This document shows, piece after piece, positions 18,101 to 26,861 of a stretch of 64,000 nucleotides of DNA. The stretch lies in contig NZ_JBHULS010000001.1 of the NCBI RefSeq assembly GCF_042684585.1, positions 434,001-498,000 on the forward strand. Direction: 5' to 3'. This DNA comes from Algorimicrobium sediminis. Lineage in GTDB: Bacteria > Bacteroidota > Bacteroidia > Flavobacteriales > Flavobacteriaceae. The notes beneath the pieces are model-generated. The model worked only from the letters and a program-made list of their open reading frames with translations, made no database searches and was not told where the DNA came from. The first letter of the stretch is position 1. Each line of letters begins with the position of its first letter. The position numbers were made by a program, and so were the translations under genes.

Positions 18101-19465
18101 ATGTCAAATAAATTAGTTAATAAATACAATGTTGCTGGTCCTAGGTACACCAGTTACCCTACGGTTCCTTATTGGAACGAGGCGCTGTTTTCGGTAAAAA
18201 AGTGGGAGGCTGGTTTGCAGCAATCATTTTTAGAAAGCAATGAAACAGAAGGAATAAGTTTATATATTCATTTGCCTTTTTGCGAAAGCTTGTGCACCTT
18301 TTGTGGCTGTAATAAACGCATTACTACGCGTCACGAAGTAGAATTACCTTACATAGATTATGTTTTAAAGGAATGGCAGCTTTACGTAACTGTCCTTGGC
18401 CATAAGCCGCGAATAAAAGAACTTCATTTAGGCGGTGGCACACCAACATTTTTTTCAGCCAATAACTTACAACGCCTTATTAACGGTATTTTGTTGGTGG
18501 CAGAAAAAGCACCCAATTACGAGTTTAGTTTTGAAGGGCACCCAAACAATACAACAGAAGTACACCTTAAAACCCTATTCGATTTAGGTTTTAGGCGGGT
18601 AAGCTTTGGGGTTCAGGATTATAATGAAACCGTCCAAAAAGCTATACATAGAATTCAACCTTTCGAAAACGTAAAACGCGTAACCGAGCAAGCGCGGCAA
18701 ATAGGTTATACATCGGTTAGCCACGATATTATTTTTGGGTTACCATTTCAAACCGAAGCACATGTTCTAGAAACCATTAAAAAAACGAAAGCTCTTATGC
18801 CAGACCGCATTGCTTTTTATAGCTATGCACACGTTCCTTGGATAAAAGGCAATGGCCAACGTGGTTTTAAAGACTCCGATTTGCCATCTGCAGCCAGCAA
18901 GCGCCGGCAATACGAATTAGGAAAAGCCGAGCTGGGTGTATGCGGCTATGTGGAAATTGGGATGGATCATTTTGCCTTGCAAACAGATAGTTTGTACCAA
19001 GCAACACAAACCAAGGAGTTACACAGAAATTTTATGGGTTATACGGCCAGTAAAACACAAATTATGGTTGGGTTGGGCGTGTCGGCTATTAGCGATAGTT
19101 GGTATGGGTTTGCTCAAAATGAAAAAAAACTGGAAGATTATTACGCCCGTTTGGACGCGAACCAGATTCCCGTTTTTAAAGGGCATATTTTAACGGCAGA
19201 AGATTTAATTATAAGAAAGCATATTTTAAACCTGATGTGTCATTTTGAAACAAATTGGCAAGCATCTGAAAATTATTTTCAGGAATTACCAGACGTATTA
19301 ATTCAATTGAAAGAATTGGAAAACGATGGTTTAATTCACATTAATGCAACAAGTTTAACAGTAACAGAAGCCGGAAAACCGTTTGTTAGAAATGTGTGTA
19401 TGGCCTTCGATTTGTTGTTGCAGCGTAAAAAACCAGATGCGCAATTATTTTCTATGACCGTGTAA
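18101..19465 (+). CDS. hemN: oxygen-independent coproporphyrinogen III oxidase
   Basis: 454 residues from ATG 18101 (MSNKLVNKYNVAGPRYTSYP); an upstream TTG at 18068 lies between the Fnr-like box and the -7 element and is rejected. It is a radical-SAM enzyme: the cluster motif CESLCTFCGC has Cys 61, 65, 68 and the extra Cys 70 typical of HemN. GGGTPTFFS and FEGHPNNTT are SAM-binding blocks, and FGVQDYNETVQKAIHRIQ is diagnostic of true HemN rather than HemW. It makes protoporphyrinogen without oxygen, so induction under low oxygen by the site A promoter fits its role. uspA follows 92 bp downstream. Confidence 0.95.
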   Translation: MSNKLVNKYNVAGPRYTSYPTVPYWNEALFSVKKWEAGLQQSFLESNETEGISLYIHLPFCESLCTFCGCNKRITTRHEVELPYIDYVLKEWQLYVTVLGHKPRIKELHLGGGTPTFFSANNLQRLINGILLVAEKAPNYEFSFEGHPNNTTEVHLKTLFDLGFRRVSFGVQDYNETVQKAIHRIQPFENVKRVTEQARQIGYTSVSHDIIFGLPFQTEAHVLETIKKTKALMPDRIAFYSYAHVPWIKGNGQRGFKDSDLPSAASKRRQYELGKAELGVCGYVEIGMDHFALQTDSLYQATQTKELHRNFMGYTASKTQIMVGLGVSAISDSWYGFAQNEKKLEDYYARLDANQIPVFKGHILTAEDLIIRKHILNLMCHFETNWQASENYFQELPDVLIQLKELENDGLIHINATSLTVTEAGKPFVRNVCMAFDLLLQRKKPDAQLFSMTV

Positions 19466-19557
19466 TAAAAATATAATTAGTCATTAAAAAACAATCAATT
19501 AATCAGGATTCAAGCGTGTAAAGTATTCATAGCGCTTCTGAAAAAAAACATATAACC

Positions 19558-20394
19558 ATGAACAAAATTATTGTACCAGTAGATTTTTCTGAATATTCAG
19601 AGTACGCCCTTGAAACAGCTGCTATTCTTGCTAAAAAAAATAATTCCGAAATACTTGCCTTACACATGCTAGAAATGTCCGATGCAGTATTAAGCAGAAG
19701 TGACTCCAATGCCCAGTTGGAAGCCGTTTTTTTGTTGGAATTAGCCAAGAAAAAGTTTAGCGAATTTTTAGATAAACCTTATTTGGAAGGTGTTCATATT
19801 ACACCATTAGTTAAACAATACAAAGTATTTAGCGAGGTTAACGATGTTGCCAAGGAGTACGATGTGGATTTAATTATAATGGGGTCGCAAGGCACCAGTG
19901 GTATTAAAGAGTATTTTGTGGGTTCCAATACCGAAAAAGTAGTACGCTATTCCGATATTCCTGTTTTAGTAATTAAACACAACCCTATTTTAACAGAGTT
20001 CGATACGGTGGTGTTTGCATCAGATTTTTCAGAAGATGCTATTGAAGCCTATAAAAAAGCTAAAAAAATGTGTACGTTTTTAAAATCGGATATGCATTTA
20101 ATTTATGTAAACTTACCCGGCGAAAACTTTAGAAGCACACCCGAAATGGAGGGTAAGGTTGTTAAGTTTTTAAACGCAGCCGATGGCAATCTGGATTATA
20201 TGTCGCGGGTTACGTACGTTAATGATTACACGGTAGAGCAAGGTATATCTAACTTTGCCAATGTTTTAGGTGCCGATATGGTAGCCATTGCCACGCGCGG
20301 TAAAAAAGGATTAGCCCACTTTTTTGAAGGCAGCATATCTGAAGATGTGGCCAATCATTCCACCTTACCAGTTATGACATTTAAAATAAAGTAG
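19558..20394 (+). CDS. universal stress protein with two tandem Usp domains
   Basis: A 278-residue protein of two Usp domains. The first begins MNKIIVPVDFSEYSEYALE and contains the nucleotide-binding IIMGSQGTSGIKEYFVGSNT; the second begins FDTVVFASDFSEDAIEA and contains AIATRGKKGLAHFFEGSISE. UspA-type proteins of this double form bind ATP or other nucleotides and accompany stress or anaerobic survival. The gene follows hemN with no terminator visible between them, and no separate Fnr-like box is present, so it may be read from site A. A terminator follows at 20423. Confidence 0.9.
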   Translation: MNKIIVPVDFSEYSEYALETAAILAKKNNSEILALHMLEMSDAVLSRSDSNAQLEAVFLLELAKKKFSEFLDKPYLEGVHITPLVKQYKVFSEVNDVAKEYDVDLIIMGSQGTSGIKEYFVGSNTEKVVRYSDIPVLVIKHNPILTEFDTVVFASDFSEDAIEAYKKAKKMCTFLKSDMHLIYVNLPGENFRSTPEMEGKVVKFLNAADGNLDYMSRVTYVNDYTVEQGISNFANVLGADMVAIATRGKKGLAHFFEGSISEDVANHSTLPVMTFKIK

Positions 20395-20422
20395 TTTTCA
20401 TAGTAATTACAATTTGTTAGTG

Positions 20423-20458
20423 AAAAAGAGTCGGACTTGGAGTTTGGCTCTTTTTTTT
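20423..20458 (+). terminator. intrinsic terminator after uspA
   Basis: A 10-bp stem with one G-U wobble (20423-20432 with 20446-20455) closed by a run of T, 29 bp after the uspA stop. Confidence 0.8.
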
Positions 20459-20528
20459 GTATCTTAAAATCAAACGAATAGCTATTAAGAGTTAGAATGG
20501 ATAAAAATATCCGATTTATTTGATAAAT

Positions 20529-20572
20529 ATGATAATTGTCATATTTCTCCTAAATCTTTAATAATACTTTTG
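20529..20572 (+). promoter_or_regulatory. Fnr-like box plus -7 element of the nos operon (site B)
   Basis: Box ATGATAATTGTCAT at 20529-20542 is the exact reverse complement of site A. The -7 element TACTTTTG at 20565-20572 again begins 36 nt after the box start. The first gene, a cytochrome c, starts at 20595. Confidence 0.82.
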
Positions 20573-20594
20573 ATATATAAAATTAAATAACACT

Positions 20595-21095
20595 ATGAGA
20601 ACATCACTAAAATTAATGACACTATTATTTGCCTTCGCGCTATTAAGCTGCGGCGGAAAAGAAGAAAAGAAAAAAGAAACATTTTCATACGAAAAGAAAA
20701 GTCCAAAAACCGAAACTACAACTAAAAAGGAAAGCGTGGAGAAACCTTCAAAGCGTGTAGACATGAGTACAAAAGGGGTGGGGCCAATAGCCTCGCTAAC
20801 ATTGGATGCTAATATCGATCAGGCTATGGCAGACCAAGGTGCTGAAATTTTCAAAAACATGTGTACCGCTTGTCACCGTGTTGGTAAAAAATTTATTGGA
20901 CCAGCACCAAACGGAATTTTAGAACGCAGAACACCAGAATGGGTAATGAACATGATTTTAAACCCAGAGCAAATGGTAAAAGAAGATCCGTTAGCAAAAG
21001 AATTATTAATGGAGTTTAATGGTTCGCCAATGGCTAATCAAAACCTTACAGAGGATGAAGCACGTGCTGTTCTAGAATATTTTAGAACCTTATAA
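20595..21095 (+). CDS. c-type cytochrome lipoprotein, probable electron donor of N2O reductase
   Basis: 166 residues. MRTSLKLMTLLFAFALLSCG is a lipoprotein signal (Cys 19). A very Lys/Glu/Thr-rich linker spans about residues 21-60. The class I cytochrome c domain covers about 75-166: haem motif CTACH at 90-94, IGPAPNGIL after it, and the axial Met in GSPMANQN near residue 146. Atypical nos clusters usually encode one or two such cytochromes that feed electrons to NosZ, and this is the first gene of the operon behind site B. The linker would let a lipid-anchored haem domain reach its partner. The donor role is inferred from position. Confidence 0.9.
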   Translation: MRTSLKLMTLLFAFALLSCGGKEEKKKETFSYEKKSPKTETTTKKESVEKPSKRVDMSTKGVGPIASLTLDANIDQAMADQGAEIFKNMCTACHRVGKKFIGPAPNGILERRTPEWVMNMILNPEQMVKEDPLAKELLMEFNGSPMANQNLTEDEARAVLEYFRTL

Positions 21096-21113
21096 TAACT
21101 AAAACCATAACCA

Positions 21114-21677
21114 ATGAAACAATTAATGCTAGCAGTCTTATGCTTATCACTATTCATGGGCTGTAAAAACGAAAATCAAAACCCTGCAGCGAGCCCCGAT
21201 GCTCCTGCGGCAACCGAGACCACAGAGCGAACAGGCCAAGCCTTTATTGAGGACGATGGTAGTGCGCCAACGGTATTACAAATTGCAATGGGTTCAGACG
21301 ATCACACAACACTGGTAGCAGCCGTACAAGCTGCTCAACTGGAAAATGCACTATCTAATGCCGGACCTTTAATGGTTTTTGCGCCTACTAACGAAGCGTT
21401 TGCGGCCTTGCCAGCTGGTACAGTGGAGGATTTGTTAAAGCCGGAAAACAAAGCAGCTTTAGCCAATATTTTAACTTACCACGTTACACCAGGTAATTAC
21501 TCTAAAGAGTTTTTAACCAAGTTTAAAAAACTAGGTCAGGCTAATAACCAAAACGTAAAAGTGGAGGTAGTAGACGGCGAACCAATGGTTGGCGGTGCTA
21601 AAATTATAGCCAGTATTTTCGGAGGTAATGGTATTGTACACGTAATAGATAAAGTATTGTTACCACCAACAGAATAA
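21114..21677 (+). CDS. fasciclin (FAS1) domain lipoprotein in the nos operon
   Basis: 187 residues. MKQLMLAVLCLSLFMGCKNE is a lipoprotein signal (Cys 17), followed by an Ala/Pro/Thr-rich linker. One FAS1 domain spans about residues 58-187: TTLVAAVQAAQLENALSNAG, the H1 block LMVFAPTNEAFAALPAGTVE, and the H2 block GNGIVHVIDKVLLPP. FAS1 domains usually mediate adhesion or protein contact. Its place between cytochrome c (18 bp before) and nosZ (29 bp after) implies a job in N2O reduction, perhaps as a scaffold, but no direct evidence is visible. Confidence 0.9.
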   Translation: MKQLMLAVLCLSLFMGCKNENQNPAASPDAPAATETTERTGQAFIEDDGSAPTVLQIAMGSDDHTTLVAAVQAAQLENALSNAGPLMVFAPTNEAFAALPAGTVEDLLKPENKAALANILTYHVTPGNYSKEFLTKFKKLGQANNQNVKVEVVDGEPMVGGAKIIASIFGGNGIVHVIDKVLLPPTE

Positions 21678-21706
21678 ATTAAAAAACACTTAAATTATTA
21701 AAGACA

Positions 21707-23665
21707 ATGAAAAACAAATTTAAAATATCAATTGGATTGATGGTTGCGGCACTTGCATTTACAAGTTGCAACAATTCAACGCAAACATCCAACAAAGGCG
21801 CATTAGGATCTAGTGCGGCCGAAAAAGTATATGTAGCTCCGGGCGAACACGATTCGCATTACGCATTTATGTCTGGTGGTTACAGCGGAAACTTAACGGT
21901 ATATGGATTGCCGTCTGGACGTATGTTTAAGGAAATTCCAGTATTCTCGCAATTTCCAACAAATGGTTACGGGTATTCTGAAGAAACCAAGCCAATGCTA
22001 GAAACATCTTATGGTTTTATTCCTTGGGACGATTCGCATCACCCAGACATTTCGCAAACAAATGGCGAATTGGATGGTCGTTGGATTTTTATTAACGGAA
22101 ACAACACACCACGTATTGCGCGAATTAGTTTAAAAACTTTCGAAACAGAAGAAATTATTGAAGTACCTAACAGTGCTGGTAACCACAGTTCTTCATTCAT
22201 TACAGAAAACACCGAGTATGTAGTGGCAGGAACACGTTTTTCCGTACCTGTACCACAGCGCGATATGCCAATTAATGAATACAAAGGAAACTTTAAAGGC
22301 GCGTTAACGTTTATTAGTGTGGATCCAGAGCATGGCCATATGGATATTAAATTCCAAATTTTAATGCCAGGATTTAATTACGATTTATCGCACCCAGGAC
22401 GTGGCAAATCGCATGGTTGGTTCTTCTTTACTACCTATAACACAGAGGAAGCAAACAGCTTGCTAGAGGTAAACGCGTCGCAAAACGATAAAGATTTTAT
22501 TGCAGCCATTAACTGGAAAAAAATTGAAGAATACGTAAACAATGGTGGTGGTACCATGATGCCAGCTAACTATGCACACAACATTCACAGCGATATTACG
22601 CATACAGCAACATCTACCATGAAAAAAGAAGTTCGTGTAGTTAATCCTGCTGAAATTCCAGGCGCTGTTTACTTTTTACCAACACCAAAATCACCGCACG
22701 GTTGTGACGTAGATCCTTCTGGCGAGTATATTGTAGGTAACGGTAAATTATCGGCCAACCTAACCGTACATTCCTTTACAAAAATGTTGGATGCTATTGA
22801 AAACGAAAAATTTGATGGCGAAGCTTATGGAATTCCAATTTTAAATTTCGAAGATGTCTTAGCTGGATCTGTAGAGCAACCAGGTTTAGGGCCTTTACAT
22901 ACCGAGTTTGACGACAAAGGTAATGCCTATACTACGTTCTTCATCTCATCCGAAGTTGTAAAATGGAAATTAGGTACTTGGGAAGTATTAGATAGAAAAC
23001 CAACTTACTACTCTGTAGGTCACTTAACTATTCCAGGTGGTAATTCCAGAAAACCTTTTGGTAAATATATGTTTGCCATGAACAAGATTACAAAGGACCG
23101 TTATTTACCAACAGGACCAGAAATGGAGCACTCGGCTCAATTGTATGATATCTCTGGCGATAAAATGGAATTATTATATGATTTCCCAACGCACGGTGAG
23201 CCGCATTATGCAGCCTCTATTCCTGCGGAAATTATTAAAGATAAGTCTGAAAAGTTCTTTAAACTATCTGAAAATGAGCACCCACGTAAAACCTTAAGTG
23301 ATGGTGATGCTAAAGTAGTGCGCGATGGTAAAAATGTACACGTTTACATGACCATGATTCGTAGTCACTTCTCGCCAGATAATATTGAAGGTGTTAAAGT
23401 AGGTGACAAGGTGTTCTTCCACATTACCAATTTAGAGCAAGATTTTGATGTACCACACGGCTTTGCTATGATTGGTGCTAATAACGCCGAGCTTTTAGTA
23501 ATGCCAGGCCAAACAAGAACTTTAACTTGGGAGCCAAAACAAGTAGGTGTATGGCCATTTTATTGTACAGATTTCTGTTCTGCTTTACACCAAGAAATGC
23601 AGGGTTATGTGCGCGTGTCGCCAGCCGACTCTGATATTGAATTATCTTGGTCTTTAGGAGACTAA
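21707..23665 (+). CDS. nosZ: nitrous-oxide reductase, atypical (clade II-like), lipid-anchored
   Basis: 652 residues, the copper enzyme that reduces N2O to N2. The N-terminus MKNKFKISIGLMVAALAFTSC is a Sec-type lipoprotein signal (Cys 21), not the twin-arginine signal of classical NosZ. The catalytic CuZ propeller has DDSHHPDISQTNGELDGR (His 111 and 112), further His in YAHNIHSDITHT and SPHGCDVDPSGEYIVGNGK. The C-terminal cupredoxin domain holds the CuA site: DVPHGFAMIG supplies one His and CTDFCSALHQEM supplies Cys 620, Cys 624, His 628, Met 631. All key ligands seem present and the gene is intact. It is third in the site B operon. Confidence 0.97.
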   Translation: MKNKFKISIGLMVAALAFTSCNNSTQTSNKGALGSSAAEKVYVAPGEHDSHYAFMSGGYSGNLTVYGLPSGRMFKEIPVFSQFPTNGYGYSEETKPMLETSYGFIPWDDSHHPDISQTNGELDGRWIFINGNNTPRIARISLKTFETEEIIEVPNSAGNHSSSFITENTEYVVAGTRFSVPVPQRDMPINEYKGNFKGALTFISVDPEHGHMDIKFQILMPGFNYDLSHPGRGKSHGWFFFTTYNTEEANSLLEVNASQNDKDFIAAINWKKIEEYVNNGGGTMMPANYAHNIHSDITHTATSTMKKEVRVVNPAEIPGAVYFLPTPKSPHGCDVDPSGEYIVGNGKLSANLTVHSFTKMLDAIENEKFDGEAYGIPILNFEDVLAGSVEQPGLGPLHTEFDDKGNAYTTFFISSEVVKWKLGTWEVLDRKPTYYSVGHLTIPGGNSRKPFGKYMFAMNKITKDRYLPTGPEMEHSAQLYDISGDKMELLYDFPTHGEPHYAASIPAEIIKDKSEKFFKLSENEHPRKTLSDGDAKVVRDGKNVHVYMTMIRSHFSPDNIEGVKVGDKVFFHITNLEQDFDVPHGFAMIGANNAELLVMPGQTRTLTWEPKQVGVWPFYCTDFCSALHQEMQGYVRVSPADSDIELSWSLGD

Positions 23666-23711
23666 TAATATAAGACTAGGAAAATTTTGTTTTAGTGTTT
23701 ATTTTCCTAAT

Positions 23712-23748
23712 AAGGCGAGAGCTGAAGTTTCGCTCTCGCCTTTCTTTT
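23712..23748 (+). terminator. hairpin with T-rich tail between nosZ and the downstream nos genes
   Basis: An 11-bp GC-rich perfect stem (23712-23722 with 23732-23742), then TTTCTTTTT. It lies 47 bp after nosZ and 50 bp before the next gene, inside the cluster. It may end most transcripts after nosZ and act as an attenuator for the maturation genes. Confidence 0.8.
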
Positions 23749-23791
23749 TAAAACACGCTTAACTAAATGGTTAATTTTTAAATTATTTATT

Positions 23792-24412
23792 ATGAAAAAG
23801 GCAGGAATTATAATGATTATTGGATCGTTATTATTATTAGGGCTTTTTAAATTTCCTTTATGGAATATCATGCTTGGTGCGCCGCAATATCCGGAGCCTT
23901 TAGGAATGAACATCTATATAGATGGCATTAAAGGAATTACAGAATTCGATTTACAGAATATTGATGGTTTAAACCATTATATTGGCATGAAAACCATTCC
24001 AAAACCAGAAGAAATGTGGGAGTTTTCAGTATTTCCGAAAGTAATTTTGGGTATGGTAATTCTTGGCGTTATAATAGGATTACTGGGGTTTTTTGAAAAA
24101 GTAAGTTATAAGTTTTTTCTTGGTTGGTTTTTATTAATGTCCGTTTTAGGCGTTTTGGGGATGTATGACTTCAATAATTGGTTAATCGATTATGGAAGTA
24201 ATCTAGATCCTAACGCCATCATTAAAGTTACCAATCCAGATGGTTCACCTATGTCTTACAAGCCACCTTTAATTGGGTATCAAAAACTACTTAATTTTGA
24301 TGTGGACTCTTGGCCTCACGTAGGCGGTTATTTAATGTTTGTGGGTATGGCTCTAACGTTGGTAGCATTCTGGTTAGGTAGAAAGCTAACGTTAGCTAAA
24401 ACCAACACGTAA
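23792..24412 (+). CDS. membrane protein of the nos cluster, NosB-like by position
   Basis: 206 residues with four hydrophobic segments (about residues 3-22, 87-106, 113-132, 181-200). The first segment is followed by a large extracytoplasmic loop (GAPQYPEPLGMNIYIDGIKG, NHYIGMKTIPKPEEM). Atypical nos clusters usually have a gene for a membrane protein of unknown role, NosB, right after nosZ, and this gene fills that slot. I could not confirm homology by sequence. The PEP/NHYIGMK region resembles a copper or haem-linked periplasmic loop only in having His and Met, so no function is assigned. Confidence 0.65.
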   Translation: MKKAGIIMIIGSLLLLGLFKFPLWNIMLGAPQYPEPLGMNIYIDGIKGITEFDLQNIDGLNHYIGMKTIPKPEEMWEFSVFPKVILGMVILGVIIGLLGFFEKVSYKFFLGWFLLMSVLGVLGMYDFNNWLIDYGSNLDPNAIIKVTNPDGSPMSYKPPLIGYQKLLNFDVDSWPHVGGYLMFVGMALTLVAFWLGRKLTLAKTNT

Positions 24413-24443
24413 TTATTTATATTTTTAAAACTAAAACACTAAA

Positions 24444-24875
24444 ATGAAACAGTTTATTTTTATTCTCTTTATAGGCCTTATATTGGCGTCCTGCCAAGCA
24501 AAACCCGAGCCTATTAATTATGGTAGCGATGCTTGCCATTTTTGCAAAATGACTATTGTAGATAAGGTACATGGTGCCGAAATTGTAACCAACAAAGCCA
24601 AGGTTTACAAGTTTGACGCGGCAGAGTGTATGGTTAACTTTATGGCAGATTTTAATACCAACGATATAGCCTTATATTTAACCAATCATTTTAACGAACC
24701 AGAAACCCTTATTGATGCTACACAGGCCACGTTTTTAATTAGCAAAAACTTACCAAGCCCAATGGGTGCCTTTTTAACAGCTTTTAAAACAACTGCCCAG
24801 GCACAAGCTGTACAAGCGGAGCAAGGCGGCGATATTTACACTTGGAATGCTTTATTAGAGCATTTACAACAGTAG
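24444..24875 (+). CDS. nosL: NosL copper-binding lipoprotein
   Basis: 143 residues. MKQFIFILFIGLILASCQAK is a lipoprotein signal (Cys 17). The NosL signature follows: DACHFCKMTI with Cys 31, Cys 34 and Met 36, then HGAEIVTNKAKVYKFDAAEC. NosL binds Cu(I) and is thought to hand copper to apo-NosZ with the NosDFY complex. The C-terminal part (SPMGAFLTAFKT, GDIYTWNALLEHL) matches the family. It follows the NosB-like gene by 31 bp and precedes nosD by 34 bp. Confidence 0.95.
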   Translation: MKQFIFILFIGLILASCQAKPEPINYGSDACHFCKMTIVDKVHGAEIVTNKAKVYKFDAAECMVNFMADFNTNDIALYLTNHFNEPETLIDATQATFLISKNLPSPMGAFLTAFKTTAQAQAVQAEQGGDIYTWNALLEHLQQ

Positions 24876-24909
24876 TGTATAAAAGGATAACCAAACACTA
24901 AAAAATGTT

Positions 24910-26160
24910 ATGATGTTTAAACTAAAGCATTATCTGCTAACCATTTTTTTTATTTTATTACTAAAAAATGATGTGTTAGCTCAAGGGATAACCGTTTGTA
25001 ACACCTGCACGTTTAAAACCTTGAAAGATGGTATTAATGCCGCAAAAGCGCATGATACCGTTTATCTTGAAAAAGGTATTTATAAGGAAACAGATATACA
25101 GGTAAATAAACCACTTACCATAATAGGTAAAGAGAAACCCGTTTTAGATGGTGAAATGAAGGGCGAAATCCTTATTGTAACCGCCGATAGCGTTACGCTG
25201 GACGGTTTAACTATTAAAAATGTGGGAACAAGTTACACCTCGGATTACGCCGCCGTGCGGCTTAAGCGGGTTGAGAATTTTGTGGTTCAAAATCTTATTT
25301 TAGAGCAATTATTTTTTGGGATATACGTTGAGCGATCAAAAAACGGAAAAGTGCTAAATAATACCATAATTGGCGATGCCGTAGAAGAGTATAACTCCGG
25401 CAATGGTATTCAATTATGGTATAGTAATAACATAGAAATAGATAATAATATTATTCAGCGTGTTCGGGATGGTATTTATTTAGAATTTTCCGACGATTGT
25501 CTCATCACCAATAATATTAGCTCTTACAATGTGCGTTACGGATTGCACTTTATGTTTTCTAACAAAGACACCTATTCCGATAATTTATTTGAAAAAAATG
25601 GTGCTGGTGTAGCCGTTATGTTTTCACGGGATATAAAAATGTATCGTAATATTTTTAGAGAAAACTGGGGAACAGCCTCTTACGGCTTGCTCTTAAAAGA
25701 AATAAACGATGCCGAAATTATGTACAACACCTTTGAAGAAAATACCATAGGTATTAATACTGAAGGTTCGAATAGAATTCGTTACGAAAACAATAATTTT
25801 ATGAATAACGGTTGGGCTATAAAAGTGTTGGGAGCCTGCTACAGCAATACATTTAAAGGCAATAACTTTTTATACAATTCCTTTGATATGGCCTACAACA
25901 GTAAGGTACACGACAATGAATTTGACGGTAATTATTGGAGCGAGTACACCGGTTACGATTTAGATAAAGATGGCGTGGGCGATGTGCCCTACAGACCCGT
26001 AAAACTGTTTTCATACATCGTAAACCGTACGCCCGAAACTATTATTTTATTACGCAGTTTATTTATTGATATTATCGATTTTTCAGAAAAAGTATCGCCA
26101 GTATTTACCCCGGACAATTTACTGGATAATAACCCTAAAATTAAAAAAATAACATGGTAA
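24910..26160 (+). CDS. nosD: NosD, periplasmic copper-site maturation protein
   Basis: 416 residues. A signal peptide (about 1-25, ending DVLAQG) is followed by a right-handed parallel beta-helix built of NosD/CASH repeats (NNIEIDNNIIQRVRDGIYLE, CLITNNISSYNVRYGLHFMF and so on). The segment DGNYWSEYTGYDLDKDGVGD, then VPYRPVKLFSYI, is the strongly conserved NosD C-terminal block. It works with NosF and NosY to deliver copper (and possibly sulfide) to NosZ. The gene overlaps nosF by 7 nt, so the two are coupled. Confidence 0.95.
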   Translation: MMFKLKHYLLTIFFILLLKNDVLAQGITVCNTCTFKTLKDGINAAKAHDTVYLEKGIYKETDIQVNKPLTIIGKEKPVLDGEMKGEILIVTADSVTLDGLTIKNVGTSYTSDYAAVRLKRVENFVVQNLILEQLFFGIYVERSKNGKVLNNTIIGDAVEEYNSGNGIQLWYSNNIEIDNNIIQRVRDGIYLEFSDDCLITNNISSYNVRYGLHFMFSNKDTYSDNLFEKNGAGVAVMFSRDIKMYRNIFRENWGTASYGLLLKEINDAEIMYNTFEENTIGINTEGSNRIRYENNNFMNNGWAIKVLGACYSNTFKGNNFLYNSFDMAYNSKVHDNEFDGNYWSEYTGYDLDKDGVGDVPYRPVKLFSYIVNRTPETIILLRSLFIDIIDFSEKVSPVFTPDNLLDNNPKIKKITW

Positions 26161-26861
26161 GTGTTGAAAATTTACATAAAAAATTTGGTAAAAATAACGT
26201 CCTAATTGGTTTAAATTTAGATATTAATGAAGGTGGTATTTTTGCAGTACTAGGTCCAAACGGATCCGGTAAAACAACCTTAATAAAGTCTATTTTAGGT
26301 ATGGTAATTCCAGATAAAGGCACCATTTCCATACATGGTAAATCCATTAAAAAAGACTCCAATTACCGAAAACAAATTGACTATTTGCCGCAAATAGCTA
26401 ATTTTCCTAGCAACTTAAAAGTTAAGGAGCTCATTAAAATGATTAAAGATTTAAGAGGAAATTCCACCAACGAGCAGGAGCTCATAGAAATGTTTAAGTT
26501 AGAACCCTTTCTAGATAAAAAGCTAGGGCAACTATCTGGCGGAACAAAACAAAAAGTAAATATTTTGCTAACGTTTATGTTTGATAGTCCACTAGTTATT
26601 TTAGATGAGCCTACAACAGGTTTGGATCCAATAGCGCTTATCCGTTTAAAAAACCTAATTAAAGCCGAAAAAGCCAAAGGTAAAACCGTTTTAATTACCT
26701 CGCATATTATGAGCTTTGTAGAGGAAATTTCCGATGAAATTGTATTTCTACTGGAGGGAAAAATTTACTTTAAAGGAACCATACCAGCTCTTAAAACACA
26801 AACCAATCAACCAGATTTAGAACACGCAATTGCGTCCATTTTAACTACCAATCATGCTTAA
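26154..26861 (+). CDS. nosF: NosF, ABC transporter ATP-binding subunit
   Basis: 235 residues. Walker A GPNGSGKTT (about 34-42), Q-loop near YLPQIANFP, signature LSGGTKQKVNI, Walker B LVILDEPTTGLDP and the switch His in ITSHIMSF are all intact. It powers the NosDFY maturation transporter. It overlaps both nosD (7 nt) and nosY (8 nt), which indicates equal translation of the three. Confidence 0.95.
   Translation: MVSVENLHKKFGKNNVLIGLNLDINEGGIFAVLGPNGSGKTTLIKSILGMVIPDKGTISIHGKSIKKDSNYRKQIDYLPQIANFPSNLKVKELIKMIKDLRGNSTNEQELIEMFKLEPFLDKKLGQLSGGTKQKVNILLTFMFDSPLVILDEPTTGLDPIALIRLKNLIKAEKAKGKTVLITSHIMSFVEEISDEIVFLLEGKIYFKGTIPALKTQTNQPDLEHAIASILTTNHA

Noticed and set aside
17964..18107. N-terminal extension of 48 codons for the superoxide dismutase gene
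   Set aside because: The lipoprotein signal starts at 17963; the extra codons cross the Fnr-like box and -7 element region of hemN.
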